A DNA stretch of 64,000 nucleotides from Pontibacter sp. E15-1 (GTDB lineage: Bacteria; Bacteroidota; Bacteroidia; Cytophagales; Hymenobacteraceae). The position numbers and the translations under genes are program-made. The DNA is taken from assembly GCF_022601975.1 (NCBI RefSeq), contig NZ_JAKVIR010000002.1:186001-250000 (forward strand), in the 5' to 3' direction. Positions 45,811-56,000 of this stretch are shown here, one piece after another; the stretch's first letter is position 1; each line of letters starts with the position of its first letter. The notes under the pieces are model-generated. The model ran no database searches. It was not told the DNA's origin and saw only the letters and a list, made by a program, of their open reading frames with translations.

Positions 45811-45880
45811 ATAGTAGATGATGGTGACCAACATTGTGCTCTTATCATGCACTCGGGAATAGCTGTAGGTTACTTCTAAT

Positions 45881-46101
45881 CTTGAACTATTTATTTTCAT
45901 AGCTTGCTGTGCGCTCCACGCCCGCTGGGGCGCGTTTTCCCGCTCAGCACTGTGTAGCTGAAGCTGCCTTCGCCCTGCTCAGGCTGCCTCACTGCGTTCG
46001 GCACCGCAACATCTACAAGGTGCCTCTCGGAAAAACTGGGTATCATTTTACCCTGATTTAGCTAAACTATACTTATCCAAAGCAGAAAAACTCATTTGAA
46101 A
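45881..46101. repeat. Dispersed intergenic repeat, copy 2
   Basis: Second copy of the element at 26245-26450, same orientation, about 221 bases. Shared blocks include TTTTCATAGC-TGCT, GCTCCACGCCCGCTGGGGC, GTTTTCCCGCTC, CTACAAGGTGCCTC and GGAAAAACTGGG-ATCATTTT. The centre is longer and different here, but the GGCACC...GGTGCC hairpin is kept. Like copy 1 it lies between convergent genes (esterase and trmB). Confidence 0.85.
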
Positions 46102-46140
46102 GCGAGTTAACGCACAACTATTCCAGAGTTCACGTTACCT

Positions 46141-46806
46141 TTAGTTAAACCGAAACTGAAGGTACTTAATGGGCACACCTTCAGCCAGATACCGCTTTTC
46201 ATAGGTGGTATAAATACTCATGGTATGTTGCTGTAGATCAGAGGTATAAAGATCGTCAGTATAGAGCAAATCTCTGATTTTTCCTTTTAGTTCGTGCTGT
46301 AACGTCTCGAGGGTAAAGGCATATAGGGCAAGGTTGTCTGTCTTGAGGTGCAGGATGCCGTCTGGCTTCAGGATTTTCTGGTATAAGTTCAGGAAACGCG
46401 GTGAGGTTAGCCGTCGCTTAATATCCCGGTCGCGCGGGCGGGGGTCCGGAAAGGTTATCCAGATTTCATCTACCTCATCAGTGTCGAAGTTATCCTCCAG
46501 CTGCTCTATAAAAGTGCGCAAAAAAGCCACATTGCTCAGGTCTTCGCTCTCAGCTAGGGTGCTTCCTTTCCAGAGGCGTGCTCCCTTTATATCGCTCCCA
46601 ATAAAATTCTTCTCCGGAAAGAGGCGCGCCATCCCCACCGTATACTCACCGCGGCCACAACCTACTTCCAGAATCAAAGGCTTGTTATTATCAAAATGGA
46701 GCGCACGCCATTTTCCTTTCAGTTGCCCATAGCGCTCGTCGCCCGGCTCCACCACGTTCTCCCGCTCCCCGATGGCAGCAAATTTTGCTAGTTTAGATCT
46801 TCCCAT
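46141..46806 (-). CDS. trmB: tRNA (guanine-N7-)-methyltransferase
   Basis: Methylates G46 of tRNA with SAM, 221 residues. The SAM motif is LILEVGCGRGEYTVGMA at about 40-56, then FIGSDIKGARLWKG. The catalytic segment is IWITFPDPRPRDRDIKRRL at about 116-134, and HLKTDN follows at about 154. Length is normal. It is last in the minus-strand run, 6 bases after folC. Confidence 0.96.
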   Translation of the reverse strand: MGRSKLAKFAAIGERENVVEPGDERYGQLKGKWRALHFDNNKPLILEVGCGRGEYTVGMARLFPEKNFIGSDIKGARLWKGSTLAESEDLSNVAFLRTFIEQLEDNFDTDEVDEIWITFPDPRPRDRDIKRRLTSPRFLNLYQKILKPDGILHLKTDNLALYAFTLETLQHELKGKIRDLLYTDDLYTSDLQQHTMSIYTTYEKRYLAEGVPIKYLQFRFN

Positions 46807-46812
46807 GAAGTT

Positions 46813-48105
46813 TTAAAGTTCCTCAATTTCTGCGACCACAAAGGTACTGCCGCCAATGAAAATAACCTCATCCGGGGCTGCATTTGCCCTGGCTGCCGCT
46901 ATTGCCTCAGCTACGGTATTATACCCATTGCCTTGCAGCCCGACGGTTTGGGCCATGTCTAGTAATTGCGCCACAGGCAAAGCCCTTGGGATAGCGGCCT
47001 GGCAAAAATAGTAAGTATACTCAGCAGGTAACAGTTGCAGTATACCGGAGATGTCCTTGTCGTTGACGGCTCCAAACACCATGTGTACCTGCCTTGCGTT
47101 AATCCCCCTGAGCTGCTTCAGTATTTGTTTTATACCATCCTCGTTGTGCCCTGTATCACAAATGGTTAAGGGTCGCTTCGCGAGCACTTGCCAACGCCCT
47201 TTAAGTCCTGTCAAAGTCTTCGTGTTAGCCAGGCCACTCCGCACAGCTGTATGGGAAATATGCCATCCGCGCTTGTGCAGCAACACCAGAGCCTGTAAAA
47301 CCCCCGGTAAGTTGTGTTTTTGGTAAATACCTGCCAGGTCAATCTCCAGGCCGGGCAAAAACGATTTCTCATCATGGTATACCTGCAAGACCTGGCGCTC
47401 GTGCGTGGCTTCGGTCACCTCTATCCTGAAATGGTCCGGTGCAAAATAGATGGGCGCACCTACTTCCTCGGCCTTCGCCTCAAACACCTCCTGCGCCTCC
47501 TCCTGTCTCGTGCTGATCACGGTGGGAATGCCCGATTTAATGATACCGGCTTTTTCGGAAGCGATCGCACTGATGGTATGGCCCAAAAGGGCTTGATGAT
47601 CATAGCCAATGTTGGTGATCAGGCACAGCTCCGGCGTAATGATATTGGTAGAATCCAGCCGCCCCCCAAGCCCGACTTCGATCACGGCCACCTCCACCTC
47701 TTGATCAGCGAAATACCGGAAGGCGAGTGCCACCGTCATCTCAAAGAAGGAAGGTTGCACGCGCTCAAAAAGCTGCTGGTGCTGCTGTACAAAATCGATA
47801 AGGTAGCGCTCAGGCAGTTCCTCGCCGTTTATGCGGATGCGCTCCGTGAACGACTTCAGGTGCGGCGAGGTATACAGCCCGGTTTTGTAACCAGACTCCT
47901 GGAGCACGGCGGCGAGCATGTGGGAGCTGCTGCCTTTCCCGTTTGTGCCCGCCACATGTATAGACTTAAACTGATGCTGTGGCTGGCCCAGCGCTTCACA
48001 AAGTGTTTCGATATTGTCCAGGCTCTTCTTAAAAGCAGCATTGCCGATGCGTTGGAACATCGGCAATTGCTGGTATAGGTAATCAAGGCACTCCTGATAG
48101 GTCAT
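46813..48105 (-). CDS. folC: Dihydrofolate/folylpolyglutamate synthase
   Basis: Adds glutamate to folates, Mur-ligase family, 430 residues. The ATP loop is VAGTNGKGSSSHMLAAVL at about 51-68, then KTGLYTSPHL. Further signatures are VEVGLGGRLDSTN (as VIEVGLGGRLDSTNI) with the Mg ligand, ITNIGYDHQALLG and CDTGHNEDGIKQ. Whether both folate activities are present cannot be read from sequence alone. It follows tonB by 22 bases. Confidence 0.95.
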   Translation of the reverse strand: MTYQECLDYLYQQLPMFQRIGNAAFKKSLDNIETLCEALGQPQHQFKSIHVAGTNGKGSSSHMLAAVLQESGYKTGLYTSPHLKSFTERIRINGEELPERYLIDFVQQHQQLFERVQPSFFEMTVALAFRYFADQEVEVAVIEVGLGGRLDSTNIITPELCLITNIGYDHQALLGHTISAIASEKAGIIKSGIPTVISTRQEEAQEVFEAKAEEVGAPIYFAPDHFRIEVTEATHERQVLQVYHDEKSFLPGLEIDLAGIYQKHNLPGVLQALVLLHKRGWHISHTAVRSGLANTKTLTGLKGRWQVLAKRPLTICDTGHNEDGIKQILKQLRGINARQVHMVFGAVNDKDISGILQLLPAEYTYYFCQAAIPRALPVAQLLDMAQTVGLQGNGYNTVAEAIAAARANAAPDEVIFIGGSTFVVAEIEEL

Positions 48106-48127
48106 AGGTAAAGGTACTGGGCGCGGC

Positions 48128-49054
48128 TTAGCGCGAGGTAATTCTAAATGTCACGACGCCAGAGGCTCCGGAATTGACGGTGCCGGAACCTGTACGGCTA
48201 AATGTGGTTTTCTGCAGCTGCTCTTTGTACCAGGCCACCACCTGCGGCGACACATTACTTTCAAGCACGGTGATTCCCTCCAGGTTTCCGTCTGCGTCGA
48301 TCTTGATCGAGAACTTGACGAGGCCCGTCACATTGCTGTAAGGGTCTTTGCGGGGCTCAATGTCATAGCGCCAGCCCGGCATGTTCAAGGATCCGCCTCC
48401 GCCGCCACCCGCTTTGCCGTAAAGTGACTTGGCGTCTACTTTTCCTTCCGGATCGCCTTTGTCGCCAACGGCTCCGTCGTTATCTCCGTTATTGTTGCCG
48501 GTAGCGGCATCTGAAGAACCGTTTTTGCCATTGCCTGTACTGTTGGTAGGCTTGCCGGGGTATAAAGACTTCGGCTTTTCAGGCTCCTTTTTAACAACTT
48601 CTTCCTTTGGCTCCGCCTTGGGCTGAGGCTTCGCCTCTTCCTTTGTTGGCTGCGGCTTTAGTTGTGGCTTCACTACTTCCTTCACCGATACCGGGGCTTC
48701 GGCCGTGGTCGTGGTTACCTTAGGCGTTTCCACGGGTTGCGGAGGCGAAGGCGGTGTTGGCTTGGCCACTGGCTGAGGGTCTGGCAGTGGGTCAGGCTGC
48801 GTTGGGGCTGGTTTGCTGTCCTCTGTGTTTTTGGAGGGGTTCGGGGTGGCCAGGGTCTGTACATCCCCGCTTCCCACAGCATCTAAGCCGAAATTCAGCT
48901 CAATCCCGTACTCGGGTGCAGGTGGGTCGGGAGCGCTCCAGGCCAGCATATAAATCAGAAAAAGCAAGAGCAGCACATGCATGCCGATGCTCACACCGGC
49001 AGCAATGCGCTTGTTCTTCTCTTCTTCTTCTATTGGGTAAGGGGCAATGGCCAT
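48128..49054 (-). CDS. tonB: TonB-family energy transducer
   Basis: Periplasm-spanning protein that passes proton-motive energy from ExbB/ExbD to outer-membrane receptors, 308 residues. A short cytoplasmic N-terminus is followed by a single helix at about 20-38 (GVSIGMHVLLLLFLIYML). Then comes a long Pro/Lys/Glu-rich spacer at about 62-170 (PTPPSPPQPVETPKV, LKPQPTKEEAKPQPK), a Gly/Asn-rich stretch at about 170-215 (GKNGSSDAATGNNNGDND), and a C-terminal TonB-like domain with TGLVKFSIKIDADGNLEGITVLESN. It lies 9 bases after exbD. Confidence 0.9.
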   Translation of the reverse strand: MAIAPYPIEEEEKNKRIAAGVSIGMHVLLLLFLIYMLAWSAPDPPAPEYGIELNFGLDAVGSGDVQTLATPNPSKNTEDSKPAPTQPDPLPDPQPVAKPTPPSPPQPVETPKVTTTTAEAPVSVKEVVKPQLKPQPTKEEAKPQPKAEPKEEVVKKEPEKPKSLYPGKPTNSTGNGKNGSSDAATGNNNGDNDGAVGDKGDPEGKVDAKSLYGKAGGGGGGSLNMPGWRYDIEPRKDPYSNVTGLVKFSIKIDADGNLEGITVLESNVSPQVVAWYKEQLQKTTFSRTGSGTVNSGASGVVTFRITSR

Positions 49055-49063
49055 ATTCCGTTT

Positions 49064-49459
49064 TTATTCAGTTGGCACTGTGGCCAATGTTACGCTTGCG
49101 TTCAGGTTCTTGGCGATTCCGGCCACCTTCACCAGGTACTCTACCGGCACGCTCTTGTCAACGTGTAACACCACGGCCCCTTCTTCTGTTCCTTGCAACA
49201 AGGCAGTCAGCTGAGGCTCTATCTGCTCAAGGGGGATTTGCTTTTCGTTTAAGTAATACTTTAAGTCCTCGGTAATGGTCACGCTTATCTTTTGCATCAC
49301 AATGTCCGAGGTCTTGCTGCTTGGCAAGCTCACCGGAAGCCCGGAGGGCGTCACGAAATTGGAGGTCAGCATGAAGAAGATGAGCAACAGGAAAATAATG
49401 TCCGTCATCGACGACATGCTAAACTCGGCATTTGTCCTGTTTTTCGAGCGAAGGTTCAT
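49064..49459 (-). CDS. exbD: ExbD/TolR-family biopolymer transport protein
   Basis: 131 residues: one N-terminal helix at about 16-36 carrying the proton-path Asp in MSSMTDIIFLLLIFFML (about residue 20), then a periplasmic domain (SVTITEDLKYYLNEKQIPLEQI, VVLHVDKSVPVEYLVKV). This is the usual ExbD/TolR length and layout. The gene is two bases from exbB. Confidence 0.95.
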   Translation of the reverse strand: MNLRSKNRTNAEFSMSSMTDIIFLLLIFFMLTSNFVTPSGLPVSLPSSKTSDIVMQKISVTITEDLKYYLNEKQIPLEQIEPQLTALLQGTEEGAVVLHVDKSVPVEYLVKVAGIAKNLNASVTLATVPTE

Positions 49460-49461
49460 TG

Positions 49462-50166
49462 CTAAAGCTGTGGTTCTTGTAAGAGATCAAGGAACTCGAT
49501 AGACGAGTACTCCATGGCATGCACAATGCTGTCGATTTTGGATACCAGGTAGTTATACCCCACATAGGCCGGAAGACCGATAATCAGACCTGCCGCCGTG
49601 GTTACCATGGCCTGGTATATACCGCTCGAAAGCAGCTTCGGGCTCACGGAGCCTTCAGCCTGGGCAATGGCGATAAACGCCTCAATCATACCTGTTACCG
49701 TACCAAGGAAGCCCAGCATCGGGGCCGCACCCGCGATGGTGGCCAGGGCAGACAGATTTTTCTCCAGGCGGCTGATCTCGATCTTGCCCACATTCTCAAT
49801 GGACGTCTCGATGTTCTTCAGTGGGTTTCCGATGCGGGTAAGTCCTTTCTCCAACATGCGGGAAACCGGTGTATTGGTTTGGGCGCAAAGCATCTTGGCT
49901 CCATTTATGTCGCCGGCCAGCACCATTTTCTTGATGCGCTCGTTAAAGCCCTCCGGGTTTTTGGCGGCTTTCTTCAGGGTAAGGAACCGCTCCACGAAAA
50001 TGTAAATGGCCGCCAGCGAAAGCAGAGCCAGCGGAATCATTGCCCAGCCCCCGGCAAGCGCCAGGTCGAGTAGCCTTACAGATTCTGGTGCCTCTTTGGC
50101 ACCTTCAACCAATGCAGTGGTCGTGTCAGCGGCTGTTGTTGTGATTTGTAATAAGAGTGAGGTCAT
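49462..50166 (-). CDS. exbB: ExbB/TolQ-family proton channel protein
   Basis: MotA/TolQ/ExbB proton channel, 234 residues from the ATG at 50166 (MTSLLLQITT); a 28-codon extension upstream overlaps the preceding gene and is not family-like. Three helices: AMIPLALLSLAAIYIFVERF at about 42-61, APMLGFLGTVTGMIEAF at about 140-156 and AMVTTAAGLIIGLPAYVGYNYL at about 182-203. The conserved Thr and Gly residues of the channel helices are present. It starts one base after the HU/SPOR gene. Confidence 0.95.
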   Translation of the reverse strand: MTSLLLQITTTAADTTTALVEGAKEAPESVRLLDLALAGGWAMIPLALLSLAAIYIFVERFLTLKKAAKNPEGFNERIKKMVLAGDINGAKMLCAQTNTPVSRMLEKGLTRIGNPLKNIETSIENVGKIEISRLEKNLSALATIAGAAPMLGFLGTVTGMIEAFIAIAQAEGSVSPKLLSSGIYQAMVTTAAGLIIGLPAYVGYNYLVSKIDSIVHAMEYSSIEFLDLLQEPQL

Positions 50167-50167
50167 G

Positions 50168-51319
50168 TTAATAATTAAGTACCCAAATTGTTTCTCCGAA
50201 TGATTTTTTAAAGTCGCTGAGCGCAGCCTTCGCTTCATCTGCCGAGGCAAAATCCGCTACCGACACGCGGTAAAGTTTACTGTTCTGACCCGGTACCAGC
50301 ACTTTGGAGGCGTGTCCCTCCTTGCGCACGGCGTCCCGTTTCAGCTCTGCATTCTGGTTGGTGGAATATCCGCCAATGATAATATAGGAACGACCGGTCT
50401 GGCCATTAATTGTAAGCACAGGAGCCTCCGGCTGCTTGGCCTCTACCTTTGCAGGTGCCTCGGCTTTTACCACTTCCTCAGTGCCTTCTGCTGTGGTTTC
50501 AGGACTAAACGCCTCAGCCGGAGTCTCTTCAGCAGCGACTTCGGGCATTGTCTGCCATACCTCCTGTGCTTCGGTCACGGCATCTGACTGAGACAGGATG
50601 GTGCTGTATACCTCCGCCTGTTCTTCTGCCGTAAAGGGCACATAGTCTGCAGCATATCTGTCTGTAGCTGCAGTACTGCTTGCGGCGTGGCTATAATTAA
50701 ATAAGGTTACCGGGTTGAGGCTGCTCAAATTGTAATCTGCCTGCAGCGACAGAAAGTATAAGGCGGCTCCGGTGAGACCAGCCAGTGCCATACCTGCCGC
50801 CACGTTGTAGGCCCGCTTCAGACGCTTACGAAACGGCTGCTTTTCCGCCGCATGCTCCTGCTGCCGCTCTTTGATAAGCGTGCGCAACACAGCGGGCTCC
50901 TCTATCCGGATTGGGCGGGCCACCAACTCAGGCAGCCCAAAGCTGGCATCCAGCAGGTTGTCGCCCTCTATGTACTCAAATTCGATCTTATGCTCCGGAC
51001 TATACCTGAAAATGCCAATGCCAGCCATCTCCAAACGGTTCTCTGTCTGCAGACGGGCTTTTGCCTGTAGCACGAACGAGGCGACAAGTTGCTGCGCCTC
51101 TTCATTAGAAACTCCGTTGTGGTATGCGATCGTGCTGATCAGCAGGCCATCGTTCAGTATAAGCTTCTCGTTAAAGGCGACCTTTTTGGAGGGAGGCGCA
51201 AAAGAATGCTTTACCGGATTTATCCTGGCCGCTACATACCGCGTAATCAGCCCGCCGAAGTCGGGTATGATGACGCAGTCGTGGTCATAGAGCAGTGACT
51301 TGATATACTTTTCAACCAT
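50168..51319 (-). CDS. HU-CCDC81 and SPOR domain protein
   Basis: 383 residues. The N-terminal about 130 residues form the prokaryotic HU/CCDC81-like pair (YIKSLLYDHDCVIIPDFGGLITRY, KKVAFNEKLILNDGLL, FRYSPEHKIEFEY, in parts). A single membrane helix lies at about 172-192 (AAGMALAGLTGAALYFLSL). After an acidic Pro/Glu linker comes a SPOR domain at about 310-383 (GRSYIIIGGYSTNQNAELK, KLYRVSVADFASADEAKAAL), which binds denuded peptidoglycan at division sites in known cases. The architecture is typical of Bacteroidota and suggests cell-wall or division work; location beside exbBD-tonB is noted. Confidence 0.9.
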   Translation of the reverse strand: MVEKYIKSLLYDHDCVIIPDFGGLITRYVAARINPVKHSFAPPSKKVAFNEKLILNDGLLISTIAYHNGVSNEEAQQLVASFVLQAKARLQTENRLEMAGIGIFRYSPEHKIEFEYIEGDNLLDASFGLPELVARPIRIEEPAVLRTLIKERQQEHAAEKQPFRKRLKRAYNVAAGMALAGLTGAALYFLSLQADYNLSSLNPVTLFNYSHAASSTAATDRYAADYVPFTAEEQAEVYSTILSQSDAVTEAQEVWQTMPEVAAEETPAEAFSPETTAEGTEEVVKAEAPAKVEAKQPEAPVLTINGQTGRSYIIIGGYSTNQNAELKRDAVRKEGHASKVLVPGQNSKLYRVSVADFASADEAKAALSDFKKSFGETIWVLNY

Positions 51320-51325
51320 ATGCAG

Positions 51326-53020
51326 TTAGAATGAGTAAGAAACGCCTCCGATCAGGTTTATGCTCTTGCCCGGATAGTTGACGAACCTTTCGTACTTCTG
51401 CCCGAACAAGTTGTTGGCCATCAAAAATACGGTGAAATTGTTTGTAAAGCGATAGTCTGCCTTCAGATTTAAATCCACTATATTGTCCGTCTGGCGCAAC
51501 TCGGTTGTTCCGTCCGGACGGGTGATCCGGCCAAATGAGTTTCCAATATAATAAAGTTCTGAATTAAAGAGAACCTTGTCGTAGAAGTTATAGGTACCGA
51601 ACACGCTCGCCATGAGCTCGGGGCGGTGGAAGGGCTGCTCTAAGGAAGCCATGTTATAACTATTATAATCAGCCTTTACGCCCAACCGTATTTCATCGGA
51701 ATAGTTGAAGGAGGCCTCTGTATAAAAATTCAGCACGTTGGTCACGCCGTCGTCATACAGCAGGTCAAACTTGGCCGGGTCCTCCACTGAGTTATTGAAA
51801 AAGTAAAGGTTTCGGAAGTTCTGATAGGCCACGCGCGCATTTAGCTGCACATAGTTGGCAATATTCGCCTGCATGCCGCCGTATACCTCAAGCCCTTTGT
51901 TCACGTCAGCCACCTGCGCATTCGGCGCCAGCCAGGGGTTTTCCTGAGTTAGCTGGTATAAAGTAACCCTTTCCAGGTCTCCCCCTAACCCAGCGTATAA
52001 CAACAGGTTGCCTTTAATCGGCTCTACTGCCAGGCGCACCATGGGGTATACATTCACTTTGCGCGCATCGTTAATGGTATCCCCGGTGTAGGCCACCTTG
52101 GCCCCCAGTGTCAGACGGACGGCGTTAAGCTGGCGCTCGTAGGCGGCATGCAGCTTAAAGAAACTGCGGGTTATGCTCAGGGAGTCTTTCTGCGAAAGGA
52201 AAGAAAGATCCACGTCAGTCTTAAAAGCAGACTCCTCGTCGATGCCATACTCACTGCGCAGTTTCAGGGCGAGGTTGCTCTCGCTCATGGCAAAGCGGTC
52301 GTTCAGATACCGGAACTGCACATCGCCTTTGTACTGCAATGGGGCGTCAGATGTCTGGTTATGCAGAAACCCATTCGCAGAAACACGGTTAAACACCTGA
52401 CGGATAGTATCCTTATCCACCTCCTGGTCACCCTCTACTGCAGGCTCATACCCATAAAAGAACACCTTGTCGCGGCCGTAGTCCAGTTTGCCCCCCACGG
52501 TAAAATCTCCCACATAGCGCTCTCCGTGCAGGGTAATCGCGGAGTTGGCCACGGCAGAATTGCTTTTGTCCACAGGGCCCCGGGCAGAGGCGATATGGCT
52601 CACCGACGCGCCGAAGTCTGACGTCTCGCTGCGTTTGTTGTGGAAATACCCTTTCAGGTAGAGCGAGGCGTAGTTACCGAGTCCGGCCTTGAGGTAATTG
52701 CCGTAGAGTTTCGTCAGCTCGTCCTGCTTGATGGTCAGCACGCGCATCTGCAAGTCAATGTCCTGCTCCGGCAAACGGTAGTCCGAAAAGCGATAGCGCA
52801 CGTTGCGCTCTTCGTTAGAGGGTGGGTCGATGCGGAATTTCTCGAAATTACGGGCAGCCTGGGGCAGTTCGTTCACGCGGTTCTTCTCCACAACTACCTC
52901 GGCGTCTTCCAGTTTGGCTCCCTCACCCCAACCTTGGGTTTGCGCCTGCACCGTGTTCAGGTAGCTATACCCCACACTCATCACAATGGCCAGGGAGGCT
53001 AATCTTATCTTATTCTTCAT
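51326..53020 (-). CDS. Outer-membrane beta-barrel protein, TonB-receptor-like without plug
   Basis: 564 residues, signal peptide about 1-26 (MSVGYSYLNTVQAQ). The rest is a repeated amphipathic-strand pattern with aromatic girdles (LYLKGYFHNKRS, GVKADYNSYNMASL) and ends NLFGQKYERFVNYPGKSINLIGGVSYSF (in parts), the classical terminus of TonB-type barrels. There is no recognisable plug with TonB box, so it is about 200 residues shorter than true receptors. It sits 6 bases before the HU/SPOR gene and 42 after the TPR gene. Role unknown; envelope biogenesis is inferred from context. Confidence 0.78.
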   Translation of the reverse strand: MKNKIRLASLAIVMSVGYSYLNTVQAQTQGWGEGAKLEDAEVVVEKNRVNELPQAARNFEKFRIDPPSNEERNVRYRFSDYRLPEQDIDLQMRVLTIKQDELTKLYGNYLKAGLGNYASLYLKGYFHNKRSETSDFGASVSHIASARGPVDKSNSAVANSAITLHGERYVGDFTVGGKLDYGRDKVFFYGYEPAVEGDQEVDKDTIRQVFNRVSANGFLHNQTSDAPLQYKGDVQFRYLNDRFAMSESNLALKLRSEYGIDEESAFKTDVDLSFLSQKDSLSITRSFFKLHAAYERQLNAVRLTLGAKVAYTGDTINDARKVNVYPMVRLAVEPIKGNLLLYAGLGGDLERVTLYQLTQENPWLAPNAQVADVNKGLEVYGGMQANIANYVQLNARVAYQNFRNLYFFNNSVEDPAKFDLLYDDGVTNVLNFYTEASFNYSDEIRLGVKADYNSYNMASLEQPFHRPELMASVFGTYNFYDKVLFNSELYYIGNSFGRITRPDGTTELRQTDNIVDLNLKADYRFTNNFTVFLMANNLFGQKYERFVNYPGKSINLIGGVSYSF

Positions 53021-53062
53021 GATAACGATTCTGTTCTAAACTAAAACGGATGTTGTACTTGC

Positions 53063-56000
53063 TTACTGCTGGTCTGTGGTATCGCTCGGCATCTGCATTT
53101 CCAGCGAATCAGTGGGCGGCGTCAGCCTTGGCTGCGGGGCCTGCTCCTGCAGTTGCTGTGTGTTGTCTGTAGTGGATTTTCCTTCCAGCTTTGCCAGCTT
53201 CTGCTTCGCCTCCGCCACAATCTCCTTGTTAGGGGCATTCTCGATGATGGAGTTGAGCGTGGCCTTGGCCTGGAACATCTCGTTTTGGGCAGTGTAGTTG
53301 TCAGCGATGATCAGGAAGGTTTTGCCGAGCCAGAAATCATAGTTCGAGTATTTGGTGTTGAAGCCAAAGGCCACATCAATGGACTCTTTGTATTTTTTCT
53401 GCTTATACAGGATTTGCGCGATCAGGTACTGTGCCTCCGCCCCGTTCACATCGGCAGCCGAAGCGACTGTCTCGCGCAATTCCGTTAGGGCCTGCTCCAT
53501 GTTTCCCTGGGCGTAGGTAGACTTTGCCCGGAACAGCAGCGCAGAATTGTAGGCATTCAGCGAGGCGTTGCCTTGGCTGATCAGCTCGTTGGCCGAGCGC
53601 TTGGCAGACGTGTAGTCGTTGCTCTGGTAATAGGCCTGCATCAAGCCGATCAGGGCCGTCTGTTGTTCTTTACGGTTAGAGGCCAGGTCGCGCAGGCGGC
53701 TGTAATACTTGATGGCCTCGGTGTAGTTTTTAGCCTCCAACTCCAGATCCCCAACGCGCTGCACGGCACGGTTCACGTACTCCGATCGGTTCTCGTTAAT
53801 AACCTCTTTCATACGCTTCAGGCCCTCCGGGATATTGTTCTGGCGCAGGTATGAGTCAGAAAGGAAGTAACGGGTGTCCGCCGCGAAGGAGCTCTTGGGG
53901 TATGATTTGAGATAAGCTTCGAACTTCGGAATCGCCTGCTCATACTTCTGGCTGAAATACAGGGTTTTGGCTGCCTCATACTCCACGCTTTCTAAAGCAT
54001 CACTCTGCGGGTTGGCAGACTTGAAACGGTCCAGGTATGCGTCAAACTCGTTGCTGCGGTTCTCAGTGCCCAGCACCTCCTGCAGGCTGTAGAGTGCGCC
54101 GCTGGCTACTTTTGCGGAAGGGAACTCCTCCAGCACGCGTTTCTGGTCGGCAATGGCCAAGTCATTTTGCCGCAGGTTGGCGTAGGCTGTGCCGCGCTTC
54201 TGCAGCGCGTTTGGCACCAGCTTGCTTTGCGGCATGTTATTGATCAGCGTGCTGAATTCTGCCACGGCCGCCTTATAGTTGCCAGACTCATAGTCGATTA
54301 CTGCCATCTGGTAGTAGGCATCGTCCAAGTACCGCGACTTCGGATATTTGTTAATCAATTCCTGTAAGGCTTCCTTGGCCTTGTCGTTGCGGTTGTTGAT
54401 GCTCAGCACCACGCCTTTCTGGAAAAGGGCATAGTCGCGGTCCGGGGAGCTGGAGGCAATCACGCGCTCATACAGCTTCAGGGCCTCGGCATAGTTTTTA
54501 GACACATAATAGGTATCAGCCAGGCGCACCGTGGCGTCGTTGTAATTGGGGTTGCTCGGCTGAATCGACTCCAGGTATGCTTTGAAGTGGGTCAGCGCCT
54601 TGTCATACTCCTTCGTGTTGAAATACGCATACCCGATGCCATACCGTGACTTGGTATAATAGTCTGACTTTGTGGATGGGGTGGTTCGGAACACGGCTGC
54701 GTAACTGTTGATCGCGTCGTTGTAGCGCTGCCCGATAGAATAGGCCTCGCCCTTCACAAAGTGACTCGACGCTGTCACCTCCTTATCGTAGGGGTACTGC
54801 AGCGACTTGTCCAGCATTTGCACAGCCTGCGGGAACTTGGCATCGTTGAACAGGTTTACGGCGTGATAATAGGTCACACGCTGATAGGTTTGCAGGATGC
54901 GCCAGCTCTTGGTGGGCAGGCTTTCGATGTGGCGGATCGCCTCCGCGTAGTTGTTCGAGCCGAAGTAGGAGTCGCTCAGCAGTTTGTCTGCCTCCTCTGC
55001 CTGCTCCGAGTTGGGGTACTTGTCGTTGAAGTCGGCCAGAGAGGTGATCACCTCTCTGAAATTGCCCAGCTCATAGTTTACCTGCGCATACTTGAGCGTG
55101 GCCGCCTCCGTCACGGCTTTATCCTGATCGTTCTTTCTGGCTTGGTCAAAGGCAGTTAAGGCAAACTGCTTGTTGTTCTCCTTCAGGTAACTCAGGCCCA
55201 GGTAATACGCTGCGTTCTGTCCTAGGGCATCTTTTTTAAGCGCGATTTCCTTGAAGTTGGCTATCGCGTTTTTGTAGTTGTTGTTCTTAAAGTCGGTGAA
55301 AGCGATTTTATACTGTACTGTTGGCTCAAGCGTACGCTTGCCGTTCGCAAACTGGTGGAAATACTTTTCAGCAGTTTTGTAGTCGGCTTTCTGGTAGTAG
55401 GCATCCCCGACCAGCAGGGCAATGTCATCAGTCTGCTGCACCGGCGGCGATTTGGCCAGCGCCGCCTCGCCATAGCGGATCACTTCGTATATGTCGTTTT
55501 CCTTATACAGGATTTCGGTAACCATATAGGGCACGATGGCGGCGTATGCCTCATTCTGCTCCGCAATCTTCAGGTCTGCCTTGGCAGCGGCGTAGTCGCC
55601 TTTGCGGTATGCGATGTATCCGGCATAGTAATTAGAGGCATAGGCAAAGCGATGCTCATCCTGCCGAAAGCCGGTCGTCTTGTTTTTGTCGAAGTAGGTT
55701 TTGGCGTTATCGAAGTCTTTGGTGGCAAAATACGAGTAGCCCAGCTTAAACTCAAGCTCCTTATTCTGCTTGATGCCAAGCAAATGCGTGGGCGCCTGCA
55801 GCAACAGTTCAATGGCTTTTTTATAGTCCTTCTGCTCGAAATAGTACAGGCCAAGCTCGTAGTTTGCCAGGGCTGTCTTGGGGTGCGAGGGGTAGTTGCT
55901 GGCAAAGTTCAGGATCAGTTGTTCTGCATCCGGATGGAAGAGGTATAGGCCGCTGAGCGCGTAGTAATACTGGGCGTCAGCTGTTTTGGCGTCATCGCCC

